Shown here piece by piece: positions 8,011 through 16,147 of a DNA stretch of 64,000 nucleotides. The number at the start of each line of letters is the position of its first letter. Positions within the stretch are counted from its first letter, which is position 1. The DNA lies in the NCBI GenBank assembly GCA_965238045.1, contig CBDEGU010000010.1, forward strand, positions 310,001-374,000. The letters run 5' to 3'. Position numbers and translations under genes: made by a program. This stretch comes from CBDEGU01 sp965238045. GTDB lineage: Bacteria; Acidobacteriota; Terriglobia; Bryobacterales; UBA6623. Below the pieces are notes generated by a model that had not been told where the DNA came from, searched no databases, and saw only the letters and a list, made by a program, of their open reading frames with translations.

Positions 8011-9717
8011 TCAGAGTCGCGAGGCGGTCAAGGTCACGTCCGCCAGCGACCAAGCCTGCTCGAATTTCGCCCTCACGGGGCTGGCCTCAGCAGCCTTGCC
8101 CTGCATCTCAAGGCTCTGCCCAAGACCGAACAGTGACCACCCGTTGCGCGGGTAGTCCTCCAGATCCCGGCGGTATACGCTCTCGGCGGTCACCCAGTCT
8201 TCAGCCGCGAGTAGCGCCTCGCCCAGCGATTGTCGCGTCGGGTAGTACCAAAACGGCGGCTCGTGATAGGGCAGCTCGTCCTGAGTAGCCACCGCAACTT
8301 TGAAGTGTCGGATCGCGGCCTCAAAGTCGTGGCTCGCCATGGCGATTTCGCCCTGGACGAGCTCGTCCGCGATCTTCAGGATCATGCTCGCGGGGTAGTC
8401 CGCGCCGTCGAGCTGCAGGATCTTGGTCGTGTCGAGAAACGCCGTCAGGGCGTCGCGCTCGCTGGCGGCAGCCGTGCGATCGCCCTTCCTGGCGAGAGCG
8501 GTTGCTCGAGCGTAGTGCCAGATGGCGTTGGAGTACTCGAGGTCCTCGCGCGGCCGGGGTTCGGCCAGAACCTCGTCCCACTTGCCGAACTGGGTCAGCG
8601 CGAGGAGCGGAATCGTGTGGAAAAACTCGACCGTCGGGAACTCCTCGATCATCTCCAGACGGACGTTGGCCGCAACCTTGCGTGCGGCCTCGATCGCAAC
8701 GACGCTGCGGCCTTCCATGCTCGACGCCGCCCACAGAAAGTGGATGTTGTGAGGGTAGTAGCTCGCCGGGTAGAAACCCTGGGCGTTGCACTGGGCGATG
8801 TAGTTTTCGTCGACCGAAGCAGCGAGCACGTTGGCCTCGGCGGCGTCGTTGTAGCGCCCCACCCGCCAATAGATGTGGGCCGGCATGTGCACCAGATGGC
8901 CGGCGCCGGGAACTAGGTCGGCGAGGGTGTCTGCGGCCGCCTCGGCGCGAGCGGGACTGGACGAAGCTTCGACTGCGTGAATGTAGAGATGGAGAGCCAG
9001 AGGATGTTTGGGAGATCGCTCCAGGACCGTCTCCAACGCCTCGATAACCTCGGCCGTCTCCGCCTTCGGGTTCTCGCCGTCGAGCCAGTAATCCCACGGC
9101 ATGGTGTTCATCAGCGCCTCGGCAAACAGGGCCTGCGCGTCGTCGTCGTCCGGGTACTTGGCGGCCAGCAGGCGCATGGCGTCGGCGTATGCCAGATCGA
9201 GATCCACCCGACTGCTTGTGGGGTCGCCGTCGTAGCGGGTCGCCAGCGCGTCAATGTAGTCGCGCCCGGCTTCGCTAACGTGGTCCTTGAGCGCCACGGC
9301 TCTCTTGAGCGCGGCGTAGGCCGCGACACGCTCGTCCTCGGACATGATGGCCTTTCCGTTGCTGGTGACATTGATGTTTGGCCCAGTCGCCAGCGCTTCG
9401 CCCCAGAAGCACATCGCGCAGCTGTCGTCGAGAAGCTGCGCGGCACGGAACGAGCGAATCGACTCGGCGTGATTGAAGGCGTACGCGATCACTAGGCCCT
9501 GGTTGAAGTAGCGCTGCGCGCCTGAGCTCGAGGCGGTAATGGCGTGATGGTGATCGCCCATGCCGTCGAACAGCGGGGCGTTGGCCTCGGCCACCAGAGC
9601 TTCCCGCTCAGCACCGGAGAGAGGTGCCGGTCCGGCCGTCGGGTCGGTCGTGATCGCTTCGGAACAGGCGGTCAGTGCGACGAGACCTGCGATTAGCAGA
9701 CTTTGTAAGATCCCCAT
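8011..9717 (-). CDS. large TPR-repeat lipoprotein
   Basis: A lipoprotein signal ends in ALTAC (Cys18). The mature protein of about 550 residues is built of helical TPR-like pairs. It contains a conserved-looking segment HHHAITASSSGAQRYFNQGL followed by MCFWGEALATGPNIN, and blocks such as YNDAAEANVLAASVDENYIA and ALLAAEDWVTAESVYRRDL. I know this as an uncharacterised TPR family of soil and marine bacteria. No catalytic domain is seen. It probably sits at the envelope as a protein-interaction scaffold. It is monocistronic: a kinase remnant lies just upstream and a convergent methyltransferase downstream. Confidence 0.8.
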   Translation of the reverse strand: MGILQSLLIAGLVALTACSEAITTDPTAGPAPLSGAEREALVAEANAPLFDGMGDHHHAITASSSGAQRYFNQGLVIAYAFNHAESIRSFRAAQLLDDSCAMCFWGEALATGPNINVTSNGKAIMSEDERVAAYAALKRAVALKDHVSEAGRDYIDALATRYDGDPTSSRVDLDLAYADAMRLLAAKYPDDDDAQALFAEALMNTMPWDYWLDGENPKAETAEVIEALETVLERSPKHPLALHLYIHAVEASSSPARAEAAADTLADLVPGAGHLVHMPAHIYWRVGRYNDAAEANVLAASVDENYIAQCNAQGFYPASYYPHNIHFLWAASSMEGRSVVAIEAARKVAANVRLEMIEEFPTVEFFHTIPLLALTQFGKWDEVLAEPRPREDLEYSNAIWHYARATALARKGDRTAAASERDALTAFLDTTKILQLDGADYPASMILKIADELVQGEIAMASHDFEAAIRHFKVAVATQDELPYHEPPFWYYPTRQSLGEALLAAEDWVTAESVYRRDLEDYPRNGWSLFGLGQSLEMQGKAAEASPVRAKFEQAWSLADVTLTASRL

Positions 9718-9765
9718 TCTCGGCTCCTCGAATTCGACTGCAACTCCAAGACTATCCTCAGAAGT

Positions 9766-10008
9766 CTAGCAGTGGTCTTTAGCCTCACGTTTGAGTCGCG
9801 TGCCGATCTCCTCGTCGCTACCTAAATGCGCAGGTAGAAGCTTCAGGGTTACGGTTCGTCCTAGCTTGGTGCCTTCGGCCTTGTGCGCGACGCCCATACC
9901 GCCCTCCCCGAACTTCTCGAGGATGTTGTTGTGGCTGATCGCCTTGCCGATCAAGATGTGCCGATTTTGCCGCTCAGACACCGTCGCGCGGATAACTGTT
10001 GCGAACAA
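9766..10008 (-). pseudogene. N-terminal fragment of a PknB-type Ser/Thr protein kinase
   Basis: The translation contains ISHNNILEKFGEGGMGVAHK and TVTLKLLPAHL. This is the glycine-rich loop (GEGGMG) and the ATP-binding lysine of the PknB family, very close to the usual ISHYNILEKLGEGGMGVVYKAED start. It stops after KREAK, before helix C is complete, so the catalytic loop, activation segment and everything C-terminal are missing. This is a broken kinase gene. The PD40-like remnant at 5731-5905 could come from the same gene type, but they are 4 kb apart on opposite strands. Confidence 0.75.
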
Positions 10009-10401
10009 CCGGTCGCACTCGCTATCCGCCCAGATTCTCGCTAGCCGCCTGATGGGTCTCGATTTGGACCCGCTCGACGACGGGTTGTGGAGGTTCTGAT
10101 GCCTGATTACTCAATGGGAAATTATTTCTCGGTAGCTATCGTTCACGCCCTTTCGCCCAACATTCTAGCGTGGTCAGGCGGTACGAGGGCTTCCACCCGT
10201 GAAGCGTCCGTGTGCCCGAAGGCCACTAGATCCACCCTGACGGGGTAGTGTTGACTTTGCCGCGTTCTGCTGGCCAGCGTGGCCGCTTCCGATAAGTCCC
10301 GGTTGTTGGAGGCTGCTCGTGCCTACGGACGGCCAGCGGTTCTGCCGTCAAGGCACGCCGGGTCAGCGCGGTGGGCGAAGTTCGGTTTCCAGCAGTTGGC
10401 G
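10009..10401. other. intergenic, probable gene debris
   Basis: No intact gene is seen. At 10325-10345 the plus strand reads GACGGCCAGCGGTTC (DGQRF), like the PD40 motif at 5885-5905, possibly another kinase-gene remnant. The bases 10363-10401 on the minus strand are the ancestral 3' end of the M42 gene: read in the pre-duplication frame they give RQLLETELRPPR and a TGA at 10363. Confidence 0.45.
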
Positions 10402-10535
10402 CACAATTTTCTCTAGCGCTTCGATGTCGGCCAGATCAGACACCTCGGCGGCGGTGTGCGCATAGCGTTCACAATTTTCTCTAGCGCTTCGATGTCGGCC
10501 AGATCAGACACCTCGGCGGCGGTGTGCGCATAGCG
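10402..10535. repeat. 68-bp tandem duplication in the 3' end of the M42 gene
   Basis: Bases 10402-10467 and 10470-10535 are identical over 66 bp (period 68). Because 68 is not a multiple of three, the second copy is read out of frame by the M42 gene, and a stop arises at 10413. Confidence 0.95.
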
Positions 10536-12626
10536 CAATGGCCAGCTTAAGGGCAGGTTGCTCGCGCCGCGCCGCACGAAGCGGGAACCGTCGTTGCCAC
10601 CAGCCGTGACACCAACCTGCGCCGGAATGTCGTGTTTCCGGGCAAGACCCAGGACACGCTCGATGTCGCTGGGCGCGGATAACCCGCTATTGTCGATCGC
10701 CCGTATCACAAACCCGTCCCCGAGGCGGGCATAGCCGATGCGCCGATCCTCCAGCGGCGAATCCGATGTCACAAAGCTGTCAATGGCGTAGACGCGGGCC
10801 GGTTTGACGGCTCGGGCCAATGATGCCGCCCCGAGCAGTCCGATCTCCTCCTCGACGCCGAAGACCACCCATACCGGGCGGCCGCTATGGACGAGGGGAT
10901 GGTTCGCGAGTTGTTGCAGCGCTCGCAGCAACACCGCACAACCGATTCGATCGTCCAGGCTGCTTGCCGAAATGCGCGTCCCAAGCAGCGGGCGCAGTTG
11001 CTTGCGAGCCGTCAGCGTGTCGGCGACCCTGACTCCCAGACTCTCGAGTTCGCCGAGCGACCGTGCGCCGACATCGAGGGTTCCGGCAGCGGTCATGATG
11101 CCAGCCAGCGGGCCGTTCCGGGTGTGCAGCGTCATTTGATGCCAGGCGAACAGGTCGGTCGAGAGCCCTCCGACCGGATCGAGCGCCAGTCGTCCATTGC
11201 TCTCCAGTCGCCGGACCTTGAAGCCGATCTCATCGCTGTGCGCGATGAAGAGGGCGGCGGGCGGTCCCCCGGCGCCCAGCCGCACGATCAGGTTTCCCGC
11301 GGCGCCGGCTCCCGCCCTCTCGCGCAGCCGGGGCGGCAAGCCGTTGCGGATGAAATCATGGACAGCGCTTTCATGGCCGCTGACCGCCGCGATCGCGACC
11401 AATCCCGCGATGATGGAGCGCAGAGAGGAGCCCGCGTGCCGGGACGGGTAGGATGACGTCTTTTTGGTTCCGGCTCTAGTTCCGGCTTTGGCGCCGGCTT
11501 CGGTTTCGGCGGACAGGGAATGCGTCCCGCTAGCGGGCCTCCATTCGGTGGCTAGGCCGGTTTTGAGGCCGCACAGATCGGCAAGCAGTTGGACCATCTG
11601 ATGGAGCAGCTTCGTGTCGGCCACTTCGACCGGCGTGCCCTCGTTCTCGACCCCGACGGTGAGCACGGCGATGGGCGGTTTGTCTTTCCAGATGTCATCG
11701 GCCTCAAAAGGTCCGAGCGAAAGCGAAGGGGCTCGGGGTCGCGCGAAGTCGTAACCGCGGGCCTCCGCCAGATCGTGCAATTGAGCGGCCAGGGCCGCTG
11801 AGCGCTCATCGGCCGGAGCGATGCCGGGACGGGCGCCGCCGCCGGGCTGAATCAGGATGCAGCGGCCGGCCTGGACTCGCTCCAGAAGACGAAGGAGCCC
11901 CGCTTGATAGTAGTACTGCGCACTCGCGAAGCCGAGCGTGACCGTACCCTTCGGGGGATTTTTTGCAAACGCCGCCGCGAGCTTCAGCAGCACGGCGGCA
12001 CCGGCGCGGCTCGATATCCAGGGAGCGGTGACCTTGCCCGCCGGACCAAGGCGCTCGAAGCGTTTCTCAAGAACGACCGGGTCCAGGATGGAGATGCCCG
12101 CGCCGGCGGCCTGCCGCTTTGAACCGGCCCCGACGTCGACAAACAACTCGCCGGCGGCGGAGCCGGACGAACGGCCGGATTCGAAGTGAACCGAGCGCGC
12201 CGCCACCACTCCGGCACGAACGCCAGAGCGTGCAAAAATCTGGACAGGCTGACCGCGGAAGAAGCTGTCGAAGCGGTAGTGAGGCTCGGGATCGGCCAGA
12301 CGATGCAACCGCAAATAGCCTTCCGCACTGATGGCGGAAACTACGAAACCGGGCTCATCCAGACCCGCGATGATCAGCGTATGCGGCGCGCCCGCGCCGA
12401 AGGTCGCGGTCAGCGACCCGGTGTTATCCACACTCTGCCGCCCGCCAACCCGGACCTGGACATACTGGAGAACTTCCCCCTCCCTGCCGGCGACGCCCGA
12501 GAGTGTGGCAAGAGTTTCCAGCTCGGAAGCCGCTGGCAGCAGAGAGGCCCAGAGCAGCAGAGAGACCCATGGCAGCAGGGCGGCGAAGACGCCCCCGATG
12601 GACCGCGCGCGCCTAGCGGAAGGCAA
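10413..12626 (-). CDS. exported tandem M42-family peptidase, N-terminal half degenerate
   Basis: A signal peptide (FAALLPWVSLLLWASLLPAA) precedes two M42 aminopeptidase/glucanase-like domains. The C-terminal one (about residues 405-715) has the metal site: FIAHSDEIGF, SSLDDRIGCAVLL, VVFGVEEEIGLLGA, AIDSF and RYAHTAAEV. In the N-terminal one (about 35-370) these become IIAGLDEPGF, SSRAGAAVLL and GFASAQYYYQ, so the zinc and catalytic residues are lost and it is probably structural. The start is a TTG at 12626 that overlaps the ridA gene by 14 bp. The last 16 or so residues are junk created by the 68-bp duplication, replacing the original RQLLETELRPPR end. It is expected to cleave N-terminal residues from peptides outside the cytoplasm. 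Confidence 0.8.
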   Translation of the reverse strand: MPSARRARSIGGVFAALLPWVSLLLWASLLPAASELETLATLSGVAGREGEVLQYVQVRVGGRQSVDNTGSLTATFGAGAPHTLIIAGLDEPGFVVSAISAEGYLRLHRLADPEPHYRFDSFFRGQPVQIFARSGVRAGVVAARSVHFESGRSSGSAAGELFVDVGAGSKRQAAGAGISILDPVVLEKRFERLGPAGKVTAPWISSRAGAAVLLKLAAAFAKNPPKGTVTLGFASAQYYYQAGLLRLLERVQAGRCILIQPGGGARPGIAPADERSAALAAQLHDLAEARGYDFARPRAPSLSLGPFEADDIWKDKPPIAVLTVGVENEGTPVEVADTKLLHQMVQLLADLCGLKTGLATEWRPASGTHSLSAETEAGAKAGTRAGTKKTSSYPSRHAGSSLRSIIAGLVAIAAVSGHESAVHDFIRNGLPPRLRERAGAGAAGNLIVRLGAGGPPAALFIAHSDEIGFKVRRLESNGRLALDPVGGLSTDLFAWHQMTLHTRNGPLAGIMTAAGTLDVGARSLGELESLGVRVADTLTARKQLRPLLGTRISASSLDDRIGCAVLLRALQQLANHPLVHSGRPVWVVFGVEEEIGLLGAASLARAVKPARVYAIDSFVTSDSPLEDRRIGYARLGDGFVIRAIDNSGLSAPSDIERVLGLARKHDIPAQVGVTAGGNDGSRFVRRGASNLPLSWPLRYAHTAAEVSDLADIEALEKIVNAMRTPPPRCLIWPTSKR

Positions 12627-13059
12627 TAACGTCGATCTCCACTAGCGAGGCTCCCGGCACGCCGCCATAGGTCGCGACCGTCGTCCTCACGGGCGGGTTC
12701 TCGCCGAAGCGGCCACGGAAAACGTCGTTCATCGCCTTGTAGTCGTCGAGGTCGGCTAGATAGACATTGCACTTGAGCACTTGGTCCATCGACGAGCCGG
12801 CTCTCTTCAGCTCGGCCTCGATGCTGTTGAGCACATGGTCGGTGTGCTTGGTGATGTCCTTTTCAAAATGGGCGCCCTTGCCCGCCACGAAAACCAGGTC
12901 GCCATAGGTGACCAGCGAACTGAACAGCGGATTCTCCGGCTTCTTGTCCCGGCGCCAGTAGACTTTGCGCTCGGGTTTCGCTGCCGCGGCGGCGGCCGGA
13001 ACAGCGACACCGCCTACGGCGGCGGCGGTGAGAAATCGTCTACGGCTTGCTTTCTTCAT
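12613..13059 (-). CDS. RidA/YjgF-family protein with a Tat signal
   Basis: RidA proteins hydrolyse reactive enamine/imine intermediates. The family fold is clear: FSSLVTYGDLVFVAGKG, IEAELKRAGSSMDQVLKCNVYL, and NPPVRTTVATYG with the substrate-binding Arg125. Unlike ordinary cytoplasmic RidA, this one starts with KKASRRRFLTAAAVGGVAVP, a twin-arginine signal, so an exported form is predicted. Its 3' end overlaps the M42 peptidase start, so the two form an operon and may share a peptide or amino-acid catabolic role in the periplasm. Length of the mature part is normal (about 120 residues). Confidence 0.82.
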   Translation of the reverse strand: MKKASRRRFLTAAAVGGVAVPAAAAAAKPERKVYWRRDKKPENPLFSSLVTYGDLVFVAGKGAHFEKDITKHTDHVLNSIEAELKRAGSSMDQVLKCNVYLADLDDYKAMNDVFRGRFGENPPVRTTVATYGGVPGASLVEIDVIAFR

Positions 13060-13328
13060 TACGGAAGACCCCTTTCTAAGTTTGTCGAGAGATAACGCGG
13101 CGGGCCATGCCCTACCGCTGCTACCATAGCGCGAAGCGCGAAGCGGACGCCACCCGCCCTGGCAGCCCGTGGCAGGGGTCGGGCCGCGTCGAGCGCCGCG
13201 GGCGGTGTTATAGAATCAAGGGGAGAATACACGCCGCTGGGGAACCTGTGCGGTCTCAAACAAACCTCAGACCCCAAGGCCGTCAGAGAGCAAGGCAGCG
13301 GCCGTTCGCTTCCCGCATAGTGGACCCC

Positions 13329-14648
13329 ATGCCAACCGATACGGAATCGCGTCAGACCTCGCTTGACTCGCACTGGATGCCATTCACGGCGAACCGTGAG
13401 TTCAAGAAGAACCCGCGCCTGCAAGTCCGCGCCGAGGGCGTCTACTACTGGAACGATAAAGGTGAAAAAATTCTCGATGGCTGTTCGGGGTTGTTTTGCG
13501 TGGCGGCCGGCCATGGCCGCGCTGAAATTCAAGAGGCGGTCGCCCGGCAGCTTGGCCAGCTCGACTACAGGCCTCATTTTCAGTTTGGATTCCCCGACTC
13601 GTTCCGCCTGGCAAACCAACTGGCCGAGCTGACGCCCGGGACGTTGAACCATATCTTCTTTACCAACTCCGGCTCGGAATCGGTCGACACGGCGCTCAAG
13701 ATTGCTCTGGCATATCATCGAGCCCGAGGCGAGGGACACCGGAACCGTCTCGTTGGCCGTGAGCGAGCCTACCACGGGGTGAATTTTGGGGGCCTCTCGG
13801 TGGGCGGCATCGGACGCAACCGTCAGGCTTGCAGCATCACTCTTCCCGGCGTGATGCACCTCCGTCACACTTGGCTCGAGGAAAGCCGCTTTACCAGGGG
13901 ACAGCCGGAGCAAGGCGCCTGCCTGGCCGATGACCTCGAGCACATGGTCGCCACCTGCGGCGACACGATTGCCGCCTGTATCGTCGAACCGATTGCCGGA
14001 TCCACCGGAGTGCTGGTGCCGCCGAAGGGCTATTTAGAGCGGCTGCGAAACATCTGCACACGGCATGGAATCCTGCTCATTTTTGACGAAGTCATTACCG
14101 GCTTCGGCCGAGTGGGCAAGGCGTTCGGCTCACAGGCGTTCGGTGTGACACCGGATCTGATCTGCATGGCCAAAGCTCTGACCAACGGCTGCCTGCCGAT
14201 GGGAGCGGTCGCCGTAAGCGACGACGTCTACCGGTCGATTGTCGATGCGTCAGCGCAAGGCGCGATCGAATTCTTCCACGGGTATACCTATTCGGGCGCT
14301 CCGGCCTCGGTCGCCGCCTCGGTCGCCACACTCAAGATCTACCGCCGCGAGCGACTCTTCGACCGGGCGGCGGCCAGCGCGCCGCTGTTTCTCGACGGCC
14401 TGTTCTCCCCGCGGGACCTGCCCGTGGTTAGTGACATTCGCGGTTACGGAATGCTGGGCGCTATCGACCTGCGGCCCGCGGCCCAGCCCGGCCAGCGCGG
14501 CTATGAAGTCTTTCGCAAGCTGTACGCCCGAGGACTCATGGTCAGACTGAGCGGAGACTCCATTCTTCTGGCTCCGCCGCTGGTCGCCAGCCGGGAGCAA
14601 ATCGAGGAGATCACCGGCCGGCTTGGCGAGGTACTCGCGGCCATCTGA
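13329..14648 (+). CDS. class III aminotransferase, beta-alanine/omega-amino acid:pyruvate type
   Basis: This is a PLP-dependent fold-type I aminotransferase. SLDSHWMPFTANREFKKNPR is the signature start of the omega-amino acid:pyruvate transaminase group, and IIFDEV is represented by LLIFDEVITGFGRVG. The PLP lysine is K282 in CMAKALTNGCLPMGAV, and FFHGYTYSGAP closes the active site. The start is at 13329 because upstream residues are arginine-rich and unlike the family. At 439 residues it is full length. It is transcribed alone, divergent from ridA. A 14-bp imperfect tandem repeat spans its stop codon (14635-14662). It probably transfers amino groups from beta-alanine or similar donors to pyruvate. 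Confidence 0.87.
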   Translation: MPTDTESRQTSLDSHWMPFTANREFKKNPRLQVRAEGVYYWNDKGEKILDGCSGLFCVAAGHGRAEIQEAVARQLGQLDYRPHFQFGFPDSFRLANQLAELTPGTLNHIFFTNSGSESVDTALKIALAYHRARGEGHRNRLVGRERAYHGVNFGGLSVGGIGRNRQACSITLPGVMHLRHTWLEESRFTRGQPEQGACLADDLEHMVATCGDTIAACIVEPIAGSTGVLVPPKGYLERLRNICTRHGILLIFDEVITGFGRVGKAFGSQAFGVTPDLICMAKALTNGCLPMGAVAVSDDVYRSIVDASAQGAIEFFHGYTYSGAPASVAASVATLKIYRRERLFDRAAASAPLFLDGLFSPRDLPVVSDIRGYGMLGAIDLRPAAQPGQRGYEVFRKLYARGLMVRLSGDSILLAPPLVASREQIEEITGRLGEVLAAI

Positions 14649-14804
14649 TCGCGGCTATCTGATCCCGGCTGGGTCTCTCCGTTCTTTTCACGCGACTGGG
14701 AAGCGCCAAAAGATACTCTCTAGTCCCGGTATTTCCGGATTTCGAGCTTCGGACTTGACAGCATACCCCGCCGCTGCTCACCCTGGAAGGCTGCGAACCG
14801 GGCC

Positions 14805-15926
14805 ATGAACTTTCACGACTTTCTAGGAAACGCACGTGTCGCCGAGACGCTTCGGCGGCTGGTCGTGGAAGACACGCTGCCGCAGACGCTGCTGTTTTCC
14901 GGTCCGCGAGGCGTCGGCAAGGCGACCCTGGCGCGTATCGTCGCCGCGGCGATCAACTGCGACCAGGGCCGGGGCGAGCCCTGCGGAGCCTGTTCGAACT
15001 GTCTGAGGATTTTGCGGACCGATCTTTCGGGCGACGAGTTTCAGACGCAGTTCGAGGCGCGCGACAAGCTAACGTCCGCCCAGCGCGCGGAGAATCCGCT
15101 GATCGTTTCCACGCATCCGGATTTTCTGATCTTCCCCCCCGACGGGCCGCTGCGGATCATCAGCATCGAGCAAGCGCGGCGTCTGCGCCATGCCGCGGCG
15201 TTCGGACCATCGGAGGGCCGGCATCGTGTTTTTCTGATCGACCACGCCGACCGCGCGAACAGCGAAGCCGCCAACTCGCTGCTCAAGACTCTGGAGGAGC
15301 CCGCCGCATCGCTGACGCTGATTCTGACGGCCGAGAACCCCTACGATCTGTTGCCGACCATCCGCTCGCGCGCGATCCGATTCCATTTCGGTCCGTTGTC
15401 GGCGGCGGAGATGCGCGAGTACTTCGATCGCCGGCCCGAAATTGCCGAGGCCGCCCGCCCCCAGCTCACCGGCTGGGCGCGCGGCAGTCCTGGGCGGGCG
15501 CTCTCCATCGACATCAATGCATTCCTCGGGCGCCGCCGGGTGATGCTCGCTCTGGTGCGATTCTCGCTTGAACGGGGCACCTTCGCCGCGGTGATTGGCC
15601 CCATGGAGTCCATCGCCCGCAAGAAACAGGAAAAGCTCGACCTGCTCACCGAGATGCTCTACACCCTGCTCGAGGACTTGCTGCATCTGTGGCAGGGCCG
15701 CGGCGAGACGCTGATCCATGACGATATCCGGGACGAACTAACGGATCTGGCGGCGCGGGTTCGTTTCGCCTGGCTGGAGCAGGCCGCGGGCGGGCTAGCG
15801 CAACTCGATCAACTCGCGCGGCGCAATATCCAGAAGCAGGTCGCGCTGGAGGCCTGGGCCGTCGGGCTGCGGCAAATCAGCGCTCGGGAGCGTTTGGCCA
15901 CCGCGGAGCCCGCCGCTGTACGATAG
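14805..15926 (+). CDS. holB: DNA polymerase III subunit delta'
   Basis: This is the clamp-loader ATPase-fold subunit. Walker A GPRGVGKAT is at 33-41, and four cysteines at 52, 60, 63 and 66 (CGACSNC) form the zinc module. NSLLKTLEEP and LIL-TAENPYDLLPTIRSRAIRFHF are the typical sensor region and SRC-like segment (here SRAIRF). Length (373) fits the family. It acts with DnaX and HolA to load the beta clamp. The next gene is clpC after 221 bp. Confidence 0.92.
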   Translation: MNFHDFLGNARVAETLRRLVVEDTLPQTLLFSGPRGVGKATLARIVAAAINCDQGRGEPCGACSNCLRILRTDLSGDEFQTQFEARDKLTSAQRAENPLIVSTHPDFLIFPPDGPLRIISIEQARRLRHAAAFGPSEGRHRVFLIDHADRANSEAANSLLKTLEEPAASLTLILTAENPYDLLPTIRSRAIRFHFGPLSAAEMREYFDRRPEIAEAARPQLTGWARGSPGRALSIDINAFLGRRRVMLALVRFSLERGTFAAVIGPMESIARKKQEKLDLLTEMLYTLLEDLLHLWQGRGETLIHDDIRDELTDLAARVRFAWLEQAAGGLAQLDQLARRNIQKQVALEAWAVGLRQISARERLATAEPAAVR

Positions 15927-16147
15927 CGGAGGCGACAGCGGCCGCTTGGATTCCTAGCGATGCTCCTTTCCGCGAGGAGTCACGCCGCCGCTGTTTTTCG
16001 TTTTCCATGCTTCCAACCATCGGAACCTGTCGATAATAGTCCAGAGGGATGTCAGCCCAGTGGTTTACCTGATCGCGGGATTCACGAGCAGGCTGATATC
16101 ATGATTCAGAAGGGGTCAGCCAGGTTCAGGCCAGAGGATTCCACTTT

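Noticed and set aside
13107..13328. N-terminal extension of the aminotransferase
   Set aside because: The 74 extra residues are Arg-rich and unlike the family; the family signature begins at 13329.
14635..14662. 14-bp imperfect tandem repeat (CGCGGCCATCTGAT / CGCGGCTATCTGAT) at the aminotransferase stop
   Set aside because: Short and chance-level; it only duplicates the stop region and does not change the protein.
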